A stretch of 64,000 bases of DNA from Devosia elaeis (GTDB lineage: Bacteria; Pseudomonadota; Alphaproteobacteria; Rhizobiales; Devosiaceae), in NCBI RefSeq assembly GCF_001650025.1, contig NZ_LVVY01000091.1, positions 1 through 64,000 of the forward strand, in the 5' to 3' direction. The notes beneath the pieces were generated by a model, which was not told where the DNA came from, ran no database searches, and was given only the letters and a program-made list of their open reading frames with translations. Positions within the stretch are counted from its first letter, which is position 1. The number at the start of each line of letters is the position of its first letter. The position numbers were made by a program, and so were the translations under genes. Shown in pieces: positions 1 to 8,577 of this stretch.

Positions 1-38
1 GCGGTGATGAGAACAGTTTTTCCGGCGAGATCGGTCAC
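1..38 (-). CDS. SDR family oxidoreductase, N-terminal fragment
   Basis: Only the first 12 codons lie in the window. Read on the minus strand from a GTG at 38 they give VTDLAGKTVLIT, the usual opening of a short-chain dehydrogenase just before its glycine-rich NAD(P)-binding loop. A strong ribosome binding site (AAGGAGG, 44-50) lies 5 nt upstream. The gene is divergent from the TRAP transporter operon and may act on the same substrate. The family call rests on very little sequence. Confidence 0.6.
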   Translation of the reverse strand, partial: MTDLAGKTVLIT

Positions 39-60
39 GCAAGCCTCCTTTTATCGCGGC

Positions 61-113
61 TTGACCCTGCTAGATCATCGCTATATGAAAAACAATTGTC
101 ATATATGAAAAAT
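61..113 (+). promoter_or_regulatory. Candidate promoter and operator of the TRAP operon
   Basis: TTGACC (61-66) and TATGAA (84-89) form a plausible -35/-10 pair with a 17-bp spacer. Over the -10 lies an inverted repeat ATATGA (83-88) / TCATAT (99-104), and the 11-mer TATATGAAAAA occurs twice (82-92 and 102-112), 20 bp apart, so both copies face the same side of the helix. The obvious candidate to bind here is the IclR regulator at 2961. The region also serves as upstream DNA for the divergent SDR gene. Confidence 0.5.
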
Positions 114-144
114 AGCTGCTGAACGCGGCTTCGGGAGAAACCTC

Positions 145-1128
145 ATGAAACTGACTATTGCCGCTTCGGCGGCCGCCTTGCTTGCTGCCGGCCTCGTGGC
201 CCCCGCCCAGGCCCAGAGCGTTGTGCGCTTCGCCCATATGAATTCGCCGGAGCACTTCGTTCACGTGGCGGCCCTGGACATGGCCAAGGCCGTCGAGGAG
301 CGCAGCAATGGTGAGATCAAGATGGAGCTGTTCCCCAGCGGCCAGCTGGGCGAGAACGGCGCGGTGACCGAGCAGATGTCCTTCGGCGCCGAGCTGATGG
401 GGCAGGTGGGTATCGGCATGCTGGCTGACTACGCCCCGGACTATTCCATCGTGCTCTATCCCTTCCTCTATCCCGATTTCGAAGGTGCCAAGCGCCTGCT
501 GGCCAGCGACCTGATCAAGGAACTGGAAGCCAAGGTTGCGGAGAACAACATCAAGGTGCTCTGCTACGCCCATTTCGGCGTCCGCGATCTCTATACGCGC
601 GACCGGGAAGTGCGCTCGCCCGCCGATTCGGAAGGCCTGAGCGTCCGCGTGCAGCCGGTGACCATCTATACCGAAATGGTGCGCCTGGTCTTCGGCGGCG
701 CCGCCACCCCGATGCCGTGGCCGGATGTCTACAGCGCCCTCGCCCAGGGCGTGATCGATGCCGCCGAAGCCCCGCCCTCGGCCATGATCGACCAGAAGCA
801 CTACGAGAACACCAAGTTCTTCATCCAGACCAACCACATGACGGACATCGTGCCGGTGACGGTCAGCGCCTCCTGGTTCAATGGCCTGTCGGAAGCCAAC
901 CAGGCCATCTTCCAGGAAGAGGCCAGCGCCGCTTGCGACAGCATGACCGCGGCCTCGATCGCCAGCTATGAAGAAGGTATCCAGACCCTGGCCGACGCCG
1001 GCATGACCATCATTTCCGATGTCGATCGCGCCGCCTTCGCCGAACGCGCCGCCGGCATTGCCGACGCCTTCCCCGAATGGAGCGAAGGTCTCTACGACCG
1101 CGCCAAGGCCATCGTCGACGGCCAGTAA
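145..1128 (+). CDS. TRAP transporter solute-binding protein, DctP family
   Basis: A 327-residue periplasmic binding protein. It starts with a Sec signal peptide of about 22-24 residues (MKLTIAASAAALLAAGLVAP, then AQAQ) and continues with the DctP pattern VVRFAHMNSPEHFVHVAALDM. The sequence around VRVQPVTIYTEMVRLVFGG holds the arginine region that in this family contacts the carboxylate of the ligand. It is first in an operon with the two TRAP membrane subunits (dctQ 53 nt downstream). Family members bind organic acids; the substrate cannot be read from sequence. Confidence 0.93.
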   Translation: MKLTIAASAAALLAAGLVAPAQAQSVVRFAHMNSPEHFVHVAALDMAKAVEERSNGEIKMELFPSGQLGENGAVTEQMSFGAELMGQVGIGMLADYAPDYSIVLYPFLYPDFEGAKRLLASDLIKELEAKVAENNIKVLCYAHFGVRDLYTRDREVRSPADSEGLSVRVQPVTIYTEMVRLVFGGAATPMPWPDVYSALAQGVIDAAEAPPSAMIDQKHYENTKFFIQTNHMTDIVPVTVSASWFNGLSEANQAIFQEEASAACDSMTAASIASYEEGIQTLADAGMTIISDVDRAAFAERAAGIADAFPEWSEGLYDRAKAIVDGQ

Positions 1129-1181
1129 CAGCCAGCCGGCCCGGGCACGCGTCCGGGCCGGCCATCTTTTGCAAGGAGGGG

Positions 1182-1673
1182 ATGTTGCAGGCAATCTCCA
1201 GAAAAATAGACGCCGCTCTGGGCGGCCTCGACCGGGCGCTGATCGCGCTGAGCATCGTGGCGCTGGTGGTCCTGGTCGGCGTGGTCTTCATGGCCGTGGC
1301 CATGCGCTATCTGTTCAATGCGCCGCTGATCTTCTCCTTCGATCTCTCGACGCTGATCTTCGCCTGGATCGTGTTCGTGGGCCTGGCCATCGCCGATCGC
1401 GACGATGCGCATATGGGGCTCGACCTGGTCGCCAATATCGGCAATGCCACGGTTCGCCAGGCCCTGGTGGCGCTGCGGCTCATCCTGGTGCTGGCGCTCT
1501 CCGTTTATCTGGCCTGGATCGGCTGGCAGCTCTATCTGCGCACCGGCGCCCAGATCTCCTCGCTGCGCATTTCCGCGAAGTGGCTTTATCTTTCCATGCC
1601 GATCGGGTTCGGGCTGCTGGCCCTTTCCTATATCGGCCGTATCATCCGGCTCGCCGCCGGTGGAGCGCGCTGA
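1182..1673 (+). CDS. TRAP transporter small permease subunit, DctQ family
   Basis: A 163-residue membrane protein with four hydrophobic segments, the small subunit of a tripartite ATP-independent periplasmic transporter. I chose the ATG at 1182 because AAGGAGGGG sits directly in front of it; the longer open frame upstream would overlap dctP and has no membrane character. Its TGA (1671-1673) overlaps the ATG of the large permease, so the two are translationally coupled. Confidence 0.92.
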   Translation: MLQAISRKIDAALGGLDRALIALSIVALVVLVGVVFMAVAMRYLFNAPLIFSFDLSTLIFAWIVFVGLAIADRDDAHMGLDLVANIGNATVRQALVALRLILVLALSVYLAWIGWQLYLRTGAQISSLRISAKWLYLSMPIGFGLLALSYIGRIIRLAAGGAR

Positions 1674-2944
1674 TGCTCTGGGTCGTTCTCGCCCTTTTCC
1701 TCTTCCTGCTGCCGCTCGGCGTCCCCGTCGGCCTGATCCTGCTCATGCTCTCGGTCGCCTATGTGCTGATGGAGCCGGCGCTGATGGACGTGGTGCTGGC
1801 GCAGCGCATCGTGCAGGGCACGCAAAGCTTCCCGCTCCTGGCCGTGCCGCTTTTCATCCTGGTCGGCGAATTGATGAACATTTCCGGCATCAGCCGGCGC
1901 GTCATGGATTTCGCCGCCGTGCTGACCCGCCGCGTCTGGGGCGGGCTGGCGCAAACCAATGTGCTGCTGTCCACGCTCCTGGCCGGCATGTCCGGCTCGG
2001 CCAATGGCGACGCGGCCATGCAGGCCAAGATCATCGTGCCGGAAATGACCAAAAGAGGCTATCCGGTAGCCTATTCGGCGGCGCTGACCGCCGTGTCCTC
2101 GCTGATCGCCCCGATGATTCCGCCGGGCATCGGCCTCATTCTTTTCGGCTTCGTCACCAATACCTCGATCGGCCAGCTCTTTGCGGCGGCCATTCTCCCG
2201 GGCTTCCTGATGGCGTTCATGATGCTGGTCCAGGCCTATTTTACGAGCCGCATCAACAAGTGGGATCCGCCGCGCGGCGTGCAGCCGGGCGACCCCTCGC
2301 TGGGCCGTTCCTTTCTCGGCGCCCTGCCGGCGATCATGCTGCCGGTGCTCATCATTCTGGGCATCCGCGGCGGCGTGTTCACCCCCGCCGAGGCGGCCGG
2401 CATCGCCGTGGTCTACACGGTAATCTGCGTGATCGTCTATCGCGAGGCCGATTGGGCCATGGTGTGGAAGGCCCTGCGCTCGACCGTTTCGACTACCGCC
2501 GCCATCCTGCTGATCCTGGCCGCCTCGACCGCCTTCAGCTGGGTGCTGACCTTCGAGCAGGTGCCCCAGACCATTGCCGGCGGGCTGCTCTCCTTCACCG
2601 ACAACCCGACCCTGATGCTGGCGCTGATCGCCGTGGTCATCCTGATTGCCGGCGCGGTGATCGAGGGCACGGCGCTGATCCTGATCCTGGGCCCCATCTT
2701 CCTGCCGGTGACCAACGCGCTGGGGATCGACCCGGTGCATTACGGGGTGGTCTTCGTGCTGATGGCGCATCTGGGCGGGGTGACCCCGCCGGTGGGCACC
2801 ATCATGTTCACCACCTGCACCATCACCAAGACGCCGCTCATCGCCTTCACCAAGGCGGCCTTCCCGATGATCCTGGCCTATCTCGCCTTTGCGCTGGTCT
2901 TGATCTTCGTACCCGTGTTCAGCACTGGTCTGGCGCATCTCTAG
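1673..2944 (+). CDS. TRAP transporter large permease subunit, DctM family
   Basis: A 423-residue polytopic membrane protein (about 12 hydrophobic segments), the ion-coupled translocation subunit. Typical DctM stretches include GMSGSANGDAAMQAKIIVP, ALTAVSSLIAPMIPPGIGL and the C-terminal VTPPVGTIMFTTCTI. The ATG at 1673 overlaps the dctQ stop by one base, and the length matches the family (about 425). An in-frame open stretch reaches back to 1019 but runs across dctP and dctQ in another frame and is not coding. Confidence 0.95.
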   Translation: MLWVVLALFLFLLPLGVPVGLILLMLSVAYVLMEPALMDVVLAQRIVQGTQSFPLLAVPLFILVGELMNISGISRRVMDFAAVLTRRVWGGLAQTNVLLSTLLAGMSGSANGDAAMQAKIIVPEMTKRGYPVAYSAALTAVSSLIAPMIPPGIGLILFGFVTNTSIGQLFAAAILPGFLMAFMMLVQAYFTSRINKWDPPRGVQPGDPSLGRSFLGALPAIMLPVLIILGIRGGVFTPAEAAGIAVVYTVICVIVYREADWAMVWKALRSTVSTTAAILLILAASTAFSWVLTFEQVPQTIAGGLLSFTDNPTLMLALIAVVILIAGAVIEGTALILILGPIFLPVTNALGIDPVHYGVVFVLMAHLGGVTPPVGTIMFTTCTITKTPLIAFTKAAFPMILAYLAFALVLIFVPVFSTGLAHL

Positions 2945-2960
2945 CGGAAGGGGAACGAGG

Positions 2961-3722
2961 GTGAGCAAGGACGATACGGATCTGGGGCCGAGCTATTCGG
3001 CCCCCGCGGTGGACAAGGCCTTCGAGATCATCGATCTGCTGGCCGGGGAAATGTCGGGGCTGACCGTGACGGACATGGCGCTGCGCCTGGGCCGCTCGAC
3101 CAGCCAGATCTACCGGATCGTGGTGTCGCTGCATCGCCTGGGCCTGTTGCGGCGAAACGAGCAGAGCGACCGCTATGAACTAACGCTCAAGCTCTATGAG
3201 GTGGCGACCCGCCATCCGCCACTGCAGAAACTGATCTATCACGCCGATCCCATCCTGGAGCGGTTGGCCGAAGAGACCGACCAGTCGTGTCACCTGGCGA
3301 CCGTCACCGGGACCTCCGTGGTGATCCTGGCGCAGGCCGACAGCCCGATGCCGATGCATTACACGGTCAAGCTCGGCTCGCGCTTTCCAGCCATGGAAAC
3401 CAGCTCCGGCGTGGTGATCGCCGCCTTGTCCGCGCCGAACCGGCAGCACATGCTGCTGGCCGAATTTTCCGAGGCCGAGCGGGAGCAATTCCGCGCCCGC
3501 TTCGAGGCGATCCGCGCAAGCGGCCATGAGCGCCGCGAAAGCGACGTCACCGCCGGCGTCATCAACCTGTCCAAGCCGGTGCTCGACGCGGCCGGACATC
3601 CCCTGGGCGCCATCACCGTGCCGTTCCTGCCCCAGCGCCGCATGCGCATGCAGGCCGAAGCGGTGCTCGAAAAGGTCGTCGCGGCGGCCGGCATGCTCAC
3701 CACCATCATGCAGAACACCTGA
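2961..3722 (+). CDS. IclR family transcriptional regulator
   Basis: A 253-residue regulator. The N-terminal winged helix (about residues 15-75) contains LTVTDMALRLGRSTSQIYRIVVSLHRLG, and the C-terminal effector domain (about 85-250) contains the family pattern of a late conserved block ending in VINLSKPVLDAAGHPLGAI. The start is GTG at 2961, 16 nt after dctM, with a purine-rich leader. Lying in the same direction as the TRAP genes, it most likely controls them in response to the transported acid; the repeats at 82-112 are a candidate site. Confidence 0.9.
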   Translation: MSKDDTDLGPSYSAPAVDKAFEIIDLLAGEMSGLTVTDMALRLGRSTSQIYRIVVSLHRLGLLRRNEQSDRYELTLKLYEVATRHPPLQKLIYHADPILERLAEETDQSCHLATVTGTSVVILAQADSPMPMHYTVKLGSRFPAMETSSGVVIAALSAPNRQHMLLAEFSEAEREQFRARFEAIRASGHERRESDVTAGVINLSKPVLDAAGHPLGAITVPFLPQRRMRMQAEAVLEKVVAAAGMLTTIMQNT

Positions 3723-3753
3723 GGTTCTGCGCCCCTTCCTGACGGAGACTGAC

Positions 3754-4878
3754 TTGACGACGCTCAAAGGCATGACCTGGCGCCATCCCCGCGGCTTTGA
3801 CCCCATGGTGGCGACCTCCCGCACCTGGTTCGAAAAGACCGGCGTGACCATCGAATGGGACCAGCGGAGCCTGCAGGATTTCGAGAGCTATCCGGTCGAG
3901 GACCTGGCGCGCAATTACGACCTGATCGTCATCGATCATCCCCATGTCGGCCAGATCGCGGCGGAAAACTGCCTGGCCGCCTTCGACCGTCCGGAACGCC
4001 AGGCGGCGCTGGCCGAGCTGGCGCGCCAATCTGTGGGGCAGTCCTTTCCGAGCTATAATTGGCAGGGCCGCCAATGGGGCCTGCCCATCGACGCCGCCAC
4101 CCAGGTGCAGGCCTATCGCGCCGATGCGCTGGGCGGGCCGGCCGTGCAATGGAGCGACGTGATCGCGCTGGCGCGCGAGGGCAAGGTGACGCTGCCCATG
4201 CGCTCGCCGCACGCCCTCATGGTCTTCTATACGCTGGCCGCCAATCTGGGCACGCCTTGCCGCTCCGAGGCCGGTGGCGAACTGATCGGGCGCGAAGCGG
4301 GCATCCGCGTGCTGAAGCTGATGAGCGAATTGCTCGCTCTTGTGCAGTCCGATTGCTGGGACATGGACCCGATCGCCGCATTGGAATTGATCGCTTCGGG
4401 CACGCGCAGCGAAGTGCTGCTGCCGCTGACCTATGGCTATCTGAGCTATGCGACGGACGGGTTCCGGCCGCATCGCGTGGCCTTCGCCGATATCGCGGCC
4501 GCCGGCGGCAAGGGCCCGCTGGGCGCCGCCCTGGGCGGCACGGGCATTGCGGTTTCCGCCTATTCCAGAGATGTCGATGCCGCGCTCGACTATGCTTTCT
4601 GGGTGGCGGGCGCCGAGGTGCAGAAGACGCTCTATACGCAGAATGGCGGCCAGGCCGGCAATCTCGACGCCTGGCAGGACGAAGCGGTCAATGCGCCGGT
4701 GCATGGCTTTTACCGCAATACGCTGGCGACGCTGGAGCAATCCTGGATCCGCCCGCGCCATGACGGCTATATGACCTTCCAGGCCCTCGGCTCGGAAATC
4801 CTCGAGGCCGGATTGCGCAACGGCAAGGATGCCGGCGAGATCATCGACCGCATGAACGCGGCCTTTGCGGCGAATTAG
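3754..4878 (+). CDS. Solute-binding-like protein without signal peptide
   Basis: A 374-residue protein resembling the extracellular solute-binding proteins of carbohydrate ABC transporters (family 1 fold): an early WFEKTGVTIEWDQRSLQDFE block, YDLIVIDHPHVGQI, a substrate-lobe LPIDAATQVQAYRADAL, and a late QNGGQAGNLDAW. I chose the TTG at 3754 because GGAG (3744-3747) is 6 nt upstream; the next ATG is at 3772. Neither start gives a signal peptide or lipobox, and no ABC permease or ATPase is next to it. It follows the IclR gene by 31 nt and ends the operon. It may act as a cytoplasmic ligand-binding protein; function unknown. Confidence 0.7.
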   Translation: MTTLKGMTWRHPRGFDPMVATSRTWFEKTGVTIEWDQRSLQDFESYPVEDLARNYDLIVIDHPHVGQIAAENCLAAFDRPERQAALAELARQSVGQSFPSYNWQGRQWGLPIDAATQVQAYRADALGGPAVQWSDVIALAREGKVTLPMRSPHALMVFYTLAANLGTPCRSEAGGELIGREAGIRVLKLMSELLALVQSDCWDMDPIAALELIASGTRSEVLLPLTYGYLSYATDGFRPHRVAFADIAAAGGKGPLGAALGGTGIAVSAYSRDVDAALDYAFWVAGAEVQKTLYTQNGGQAGNLDAWQDEAVNAPVHGFYRNTLATLEQSWIRPRHDGYMTFQALGSEILEAGLRNGKDAGEIIDRMNAAFAAN

Positions 4879-4903
4879 GGCTGGATGGTTCCGGCCAGCG
4901 GCA

Positions 4904-4928
4904 CACCTCCCCCGTCACGGGGGAGGTG
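4904..4928. terminator. Hairpin after the TRAP operon
   Basis: A 10-bp perfect stem (CACCTCCCCC / GGGGGAGGTG) with a 5-base loop lies 25 nt after the last operon gene and before the convergent cobM. It has no T-tract on either side. The stem sequence is one arm of the CTCCCC-type repeats found elsewhere in the window, so it may be a lone repeat half acting as a transcript end. Confidence 0.5.
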
Positions 4929-4956
4929 CAGGGTCGCCTGCCGCAATATCCGCGGT

Positions 4957-5712
4957 CTACCGCCCGCGGAAGCGGCGCTGGTAATCGGGGTCGTAGAGCG
5001 AGCTTTCGCGAAAATCCTCCGCGCCCAGGCCTCGCCCGACGAAGATGAGCGCGGTGCGCTCCACCGGCTGGGCTGCGAATTTCTCTTCGATATCGCCCAG
5101 CGTGCCGCGCAGAATGGTCTGGTTGGGCCAGCTGGCATGGGCGATTATGGCGACCGAGCAGTCGGCGCCGTAGAAGGGCGTCAGCTCTGCCACCACCCTG
5201 TCGAGCCCATGAATGGCGAGGTGGATGGCCAGCGTTGCGCCGGTGGCGGCGAAGGCGGCCAGGTTCTCGCCTTCCGGCATGGGCGACGCGCGGCCGCCGA
5301 TGCGCGTGAGCACCAGGCTCTGCGCCAGGCCGGGAATGGTCAGTTCGCGCCCCAGGGCGGCTGCGGCGGCGGCGAAAGCGGGCACGCCGGGGGTGAGCGT
5401 ATAGCCAATGCCCAGCCGGTCGAGGCGGCGCATCTGTTCGGCCACGGCGCTCCAGACCGAGAGGTCGCCGGAATGCAGCCGCGCGACGTCTTCGCCCGCT
5501 TCATGGGCGCGGATATATTCGGCTTCGATCTCGTCCAGCGACATCGGCGCGGTATCGACCAGGCGCGCACCGGGCGGGCACCAATCCAGCATTTCCCTGG
5601 GCACGATGGACCCGGCATAGAGGCAGACCGGACAGCGGGCGAGCAGGTCGCGGCCGCGCACGGTGATGAGATCGGCCGCGCCGGGGCCGGCGCCGATGAA
5701 GTGGATTGTCAT
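4957..5712 (-). CDS. cobM: Precorrin-4 C11-methyltransferase
   Basis: A 251-residue SAM-dependent tetrapyrrole methylase, the usual length for CobM/CbiF. The N terminus [18 protein letters not shown] is the family's first glycine loop; [19 protein letters not shown] and the [18 protein letters not shown] block are typical of CobM. It adds the C11 methyl group in aerobic cobalamin synthesis. The start is ATG at 5712; an in-frame extension to 5784 runs into a repeat and is rejected. It is last in the cob cluster, separated from cobL by a 169-bp repeat. Confidence 0.93.
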   Translation of the reverse strand: MTIHFIGAGPGAADLITVRGRDLLARCPVCLYAGSIVPREMLDWCPPGARLVDTAPMSLDEIEAEYIRAHEAGEDVARLHSGDLSVWSAVAEQMRRLDRLGIGYTLTPGVPAFAAAAAALGRELTIPGLAQSLVLTRIGGRASPMPEGENLAAFAATGATLAIHLAIHGLDRVVAELTPFYGADCSVAIIAHASWPNQTILRGTLGDIEEKFAAQPVERTALIFVGRGLGAEDFRESSLYDPDYQRRFRGR

Positions 5713-5736
5713 GGGCAGACTCGCAGCGTGTGGAGA

Positions 5737-5880
5737 GAACCCCTCACCCGTCTCGCGCTGCGCGCGATCCACCCTCTCCCACAAGGGGCGAGGGGAGAGC
5801 TGGTGCTTGGGGAGGCGGAGTGCCTCCCTTCTCCCCTTGTGGGAGAAGGTGCCCGGAGGGCGGATGAGGGGTTCTGCATG
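5737..5880. repeat. Paired palindromic repeat between cobM and cobL
   Basis: Two inverted arms, about CACCCTCTCCCACAAGGGG (5770-5788) and CCCCTTGTGGGAGAAGGTG (5834-5852), are flanked by short CCTCACCC / GATGAGGGG ends. The same composite occurs at 46228-46366, with variants at 22539-22655, 58410-58535 and 58915-59045. The layout (two REP-like palindromes facing each other, about 130-140 bp) resembles a REPIN. It separates cobL from cobM inside one transcription unit. Confidence 0.75.
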
Positions 5881-5881
5881 C

Positions 5882-7093
5882 TCATCCCTTCACCCAACGC
5901 CATTGCGTGATCGGCATGGCCGGACGCCAGCCCGTCATCGTGCCCAGCGGCTCGGCATGGGCAATGGAGAGCCGCACGAGATCGCCGCCATGCCGGGTGT
6001 GCAGCGCCAGCAGGGCCTGCTCCATTTCCAGCGTGACCGCATTGGCCACGAGGCGCCCGCCGGGACGGAGGGCCGCGATTGCGGTCTCCATGACGCCCGG
6101 TTCCGAGCCGCCGCCGCCGATGAAGATGGCGTGGGGGGCATCGAGGCCGGCCAGGGCTTCCGGCGCACGCCCCGTGATGACGCGCAGGTCGGGCACGCCG
6201 AAACTGGCGGCATTGCGGGCGATGCGTTCGGCGCGGGCGGCATTGTCCTCGATGGCGATGGCCCTGAGGCTGGGATCGGCCAGCATCCATTCGATACCGA
6301 TGGAGCCGGAGCCGGCACCGATGTCCCAGAGCGTTTCATGGCGGCGCGGGGCCAGGGCGGCGAGGGTGAGCGCGCGGATATCGCGCTTGGTGATCTGGCC
6401 GTCATGCTCGAACAGCGCATCGTCCAGCCCCGGCGTCAGCGGCAGGATGCGGGCGTCGGGCAGGGGCACGGCGGTTACCGCGCAGATATTGAGCGGGTTG
6501 ATATCGGTGAGCGCAAAGAGCTCGGCCATCTGCGAGCGGACCCGTTCATCGGCACCGCCCAGGGCCTCCATGACGGTGATGATGGAGCGGCCGAACCCGG
6601 CCTCGGTGAGGAGCTTGGCGAGGGCGGCGGGGCCGTGTTCGTCCGAGGTGAGGGCGAGGATGCGGGCAGCCGGATGCAGGTGCGGGCGGATAAGGTCGAG
6701 GGGGCGGCCATGCAGCGAGAGGCTGATCACGTCCTGCAAGGCCCAGCCCAACCGCGCGGCGGCGAGGCTGAAGGCGGAGGCATGCGGGATGACGCGCATC
6801 TGCGCCGCATCGACATGGCGGGCCAGCGTCGCGCCGACGCCGTAATGGAAGGGGTCGCCCGAGGCGAGGACGCAGACATTCCTGCCCTTCTCGGCGAGCA
6901 CGGCGTCGATGGCGGCGGAGAAGGGCGATGGCCATGCATGCGGCGCGCCCCTGATGGCGGGGGCTGCCAGCTCGAGATGGCGGGCGCCGCCAAAGACGAT
7001 CTCGGCCGCTTCGATGGCCTGGCGGGCGGCGGGAGACAGGCCGGGCACGCCATCCTCGCCGATACCGACAATGGTGAGCCAGGGATCAGCCAT
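5882..7093 (-). CDS. cobL: Precorrin-6Y C5,15-methyltransferase (decarboxylating)
   Basis: A 403-residue fusion of two enzymes. The N-terminal half (about 1-215) is the CbiE-type methylase ([16 protein letters not shown] start; [18 protein letters not shown]). The C-terminal half is the CbiT-type methyltransferase/decarboxylase with a SAM loop [15 protein letters not shown] near residue 255 and [16 protein letters not shown]. It methylates C5 and C15 and decarboxylates the C12 acetate. It starts 6 nt after the end of cobJ. The gene cobK, which often lies between cobJ and cobL, is absent. Confidence 0.95.
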   Translation of the reverse strand: MADPWLTIVGIGEDGVPGLSPAARQAIEAAEIVFGGARHLELAAPAIRGAPHAWPSPFSAAIDAVLAEKGRNVCVLASGDPFHYGVGATLARHVDAAQMRVIPHASAFSLAAARLGWALQDVISLSLHGRPLDLIRPHLHPAARILALTSDEHGPAALAKLLTEAGFGRSIITVMEALGGADERVRSQMAELFALTDINPLNICAVTAVPLPDARILPLTPGLDDALFEHDGQITKRDIRALTLAALAPRRHETLWDIGAGSGSIGIEWMLADPSLRAIAIEDNAARAERIARNAASFGVPDLRVITGRAPEALAGLDAPHAIFIGGGGSEPGVMETAIAALRPGGRLVANAVTLEMEQALLALHTRHGGDLVRLSIAHAEPLGTMTGWRPAMPITQWRWVKG

Positions 7094-7099
7094 GGGCCG

Positions 7100-7855
7100 T
7101 CACATTCCCACGCCCCGCGGCGAATAGACCAGCGGGTCCATGCCGGGCCGTTCGATGATGCGGGTTTCGGCCGAGCCGATGATGATGCAGGTGGCCATGT
7201 CGGCGGGCTGCTGATGCGCCTCGCCCAGGGGAGCGACGGCGAAATGCTCGTCCGGGCGGCCCACGGCGCGGCCGAAGATCACCGGCGTCGTCACCGGCAG
7301 CACTTCGCGCAGGATCTTGAAGGCATTGGGCAATTGCCAGGGCCGGGCCTTGGAAATGGGATTGTAGAGCGCGATGACCAGGCCCGCTTCGGCCACGGCG
7401 CGCAGACGCCGCTCGATCAGCTCCCACGGCTTGAGGTTGTCGGAAAGCGAAATGGCGCAGAAATCGTGGCCCAGGGGCGCGCCGGCGCGGGCGGCCACGG
7501 CCAGCATGGCGGTGACGCCGGGCAGCACTTTGACATCGAGCCGGCGCCACGTTTCCGGGCCCGTCTCGATGGCTTCGCACACGGCCGCGGCCATGGCGAA
7601 GACTCCCGGATCGCCGCCGGACACCACGCAGACCCGTGCGCCGCGCGTGGCAGCATCGAGCGCGGCCCTGGCGCGGTGGATTTCCTCGCGATTGTCGGAA
7701 GCGATACGGCTCTGGTCGGGGCGCAGATCGAGCCGGTCGAGATAGGGCCCGTAGCCGAAGAACATTTCGCCGGCGGCGATGGCCTCGAGGGCCTGCGGCG
7801 TGGTCTGCCCGGGATTGCCGGGGCCGGTGCCGATGATGGTGAGGCTGCCGGTCAT
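7100..7855 (-). CDS. cobJ: Precorrin-3B C17-methyltransferase
   Basis: A 251-residue SAM-dependent methylase of the CobJ/CbiH group: LTIIGTGPGNPGQTTPQALEA at the start, VVSGGDPGVFAMAAAVCEA, and the late VTTPVIFGRAVGRPDEH. It contracts the macrocycle and methylates C17. The length is the usual one for a CobJ without the extra C-terminal domain found in some anaerobic versions. Its ATG overlaps the end of cobI by 4 nt, which suggests translational coupling. Confidence 0.94.
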   Translation of the reverse strand: MTGSLTIIGTGPGNPGQTTPQALEAIAAGEMFFGYGPYLDRLDLRPDQSRIASDNREEIHRARAALDAATRGARVCVVSGGDPGVFAMAAAVCEAIETGPETWRRLDVKVLPGVTAMLAVAARAGAPLGHDFCAISLSDNLKPWELIERRLRAVAEAGLVIALYNPISKARPWQLPNAFKILREVLPVTTPVIFGRAVGRPDEHFAVAPLGEAHQQPADMATCIIIGSAETRIIERPGMDPLVYSPRGVGM

Positions 7856-8577
7856 GGTCGCGTGCTCCAGCCGGGGACGAGGATCAGCGAGAAATAGGGC
7901 GCAAGGTCATCCGCCTTCTCGCTGAGCGACTGGGAAAAGCCGGCCTCCATGGTGCCGCGCTCAACATAGACGGCGCCGGACAGGCGCCCCGCCTCGGCCA
8001 GCGCGGCGCGCACCTTGGGCAGGTTGCGGCCGAGCTTCATGATGACGGCGCCTTCCGTGCCGCCGAGACGACGAACGAGATCGGCGTGGTCGAGCGTGCC
8101 GGGGAGGATGGTGAGGATATCGTCGCCCTGCACCAGCGGCAGGCCTGCATGCGACCAGGCGCCGGACATCGCGGTGATCCCGGCAATGACCTCCGTGTCG
8201 TAGCGCGGCGCGAGGCGGACATGGAGATGCATATAGCTGCCATAGAGCAGGGGGTCGCCCTCGCTGAGCACGCCGACGATCCGCCCCGCGTCGAGATGGG
8301 CGGCGAGACGCTTGGCCGCCTCGGCATAGAAGGCCTCGATCTGCGCCTTGTAGCCGTTCTCGTGGCGGTGGATTTCGGTGGTGACCGGGTAATCCAGCCG
8401 CTCCTCGATCTGGCCGGGGCGAAAATGGGCGGCGGCGATGGCCCGGGCATTGCTGGCATTGCCGCTCTTGGCGAAAAAGGCGATGACATCGGCGCTTTCG
8501 ATAGCGCGCACCGCCTTGAGCGTGAGCAGTTCCGGATCGCCGGGTCCGGTGCCGATGCCGATGAGCTTGCCGGTCAC
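7852..8577 (-). CDS. cobI: Precorrin-2 C20-methyltransferase
   Basis: A 241-residue methylase with the CobI/CbiL pattern: GKLIGIGTGPGDPELLTLKAV, SEGDPLLYGSYMHLHVRL and IAGITAMSGAWSHAGLPLV. It adds the C20 methyl group to precorrin-2, the step that commits the intermediate to cobalamin rather than siroheme. The start is GTG at 8577, in a GTGA overlap with the end of cobH; it overlaps cobJ by 4 nt at its end. Confidence 0.94.
   Translation of the reverse strand: MTGKLIGIGTGPGDPELLTLKAVRAIESADVIAFFAKSGNASNARAIAAAHFRPGQIEERLDYPVTTEIHRHENGYKAQIEAFYAEAAKRLAAHLDAGRIVGVLSEGDPLLYGSYMHLHVRLAPRYDTEVIAGITAMSGAWSHAGLPLVQGDDILTILPGTLDHADLVRRLGGTEGAVIMKLGRNLPKVRAALAEAGRLSGAVYVERGTMEAGFSQSLSEKADDLAPYFSLILVPGWSTRP

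Noticed and set aside
3526-3753. N-terminal extension of the solute-binding-like protein into the IclR gene
   Set aside because: The added residues are out-of-frame IclR sequence (Ser/Pro/Arg-rich) and do not form a signal peptide.
5663-7897. A 744-codon plus-strand open frame opposite cobL and cobJ
   Set aside because: It crosses the repeat between cobM and cobL and runs antisense to two clear methyltransferase genes.
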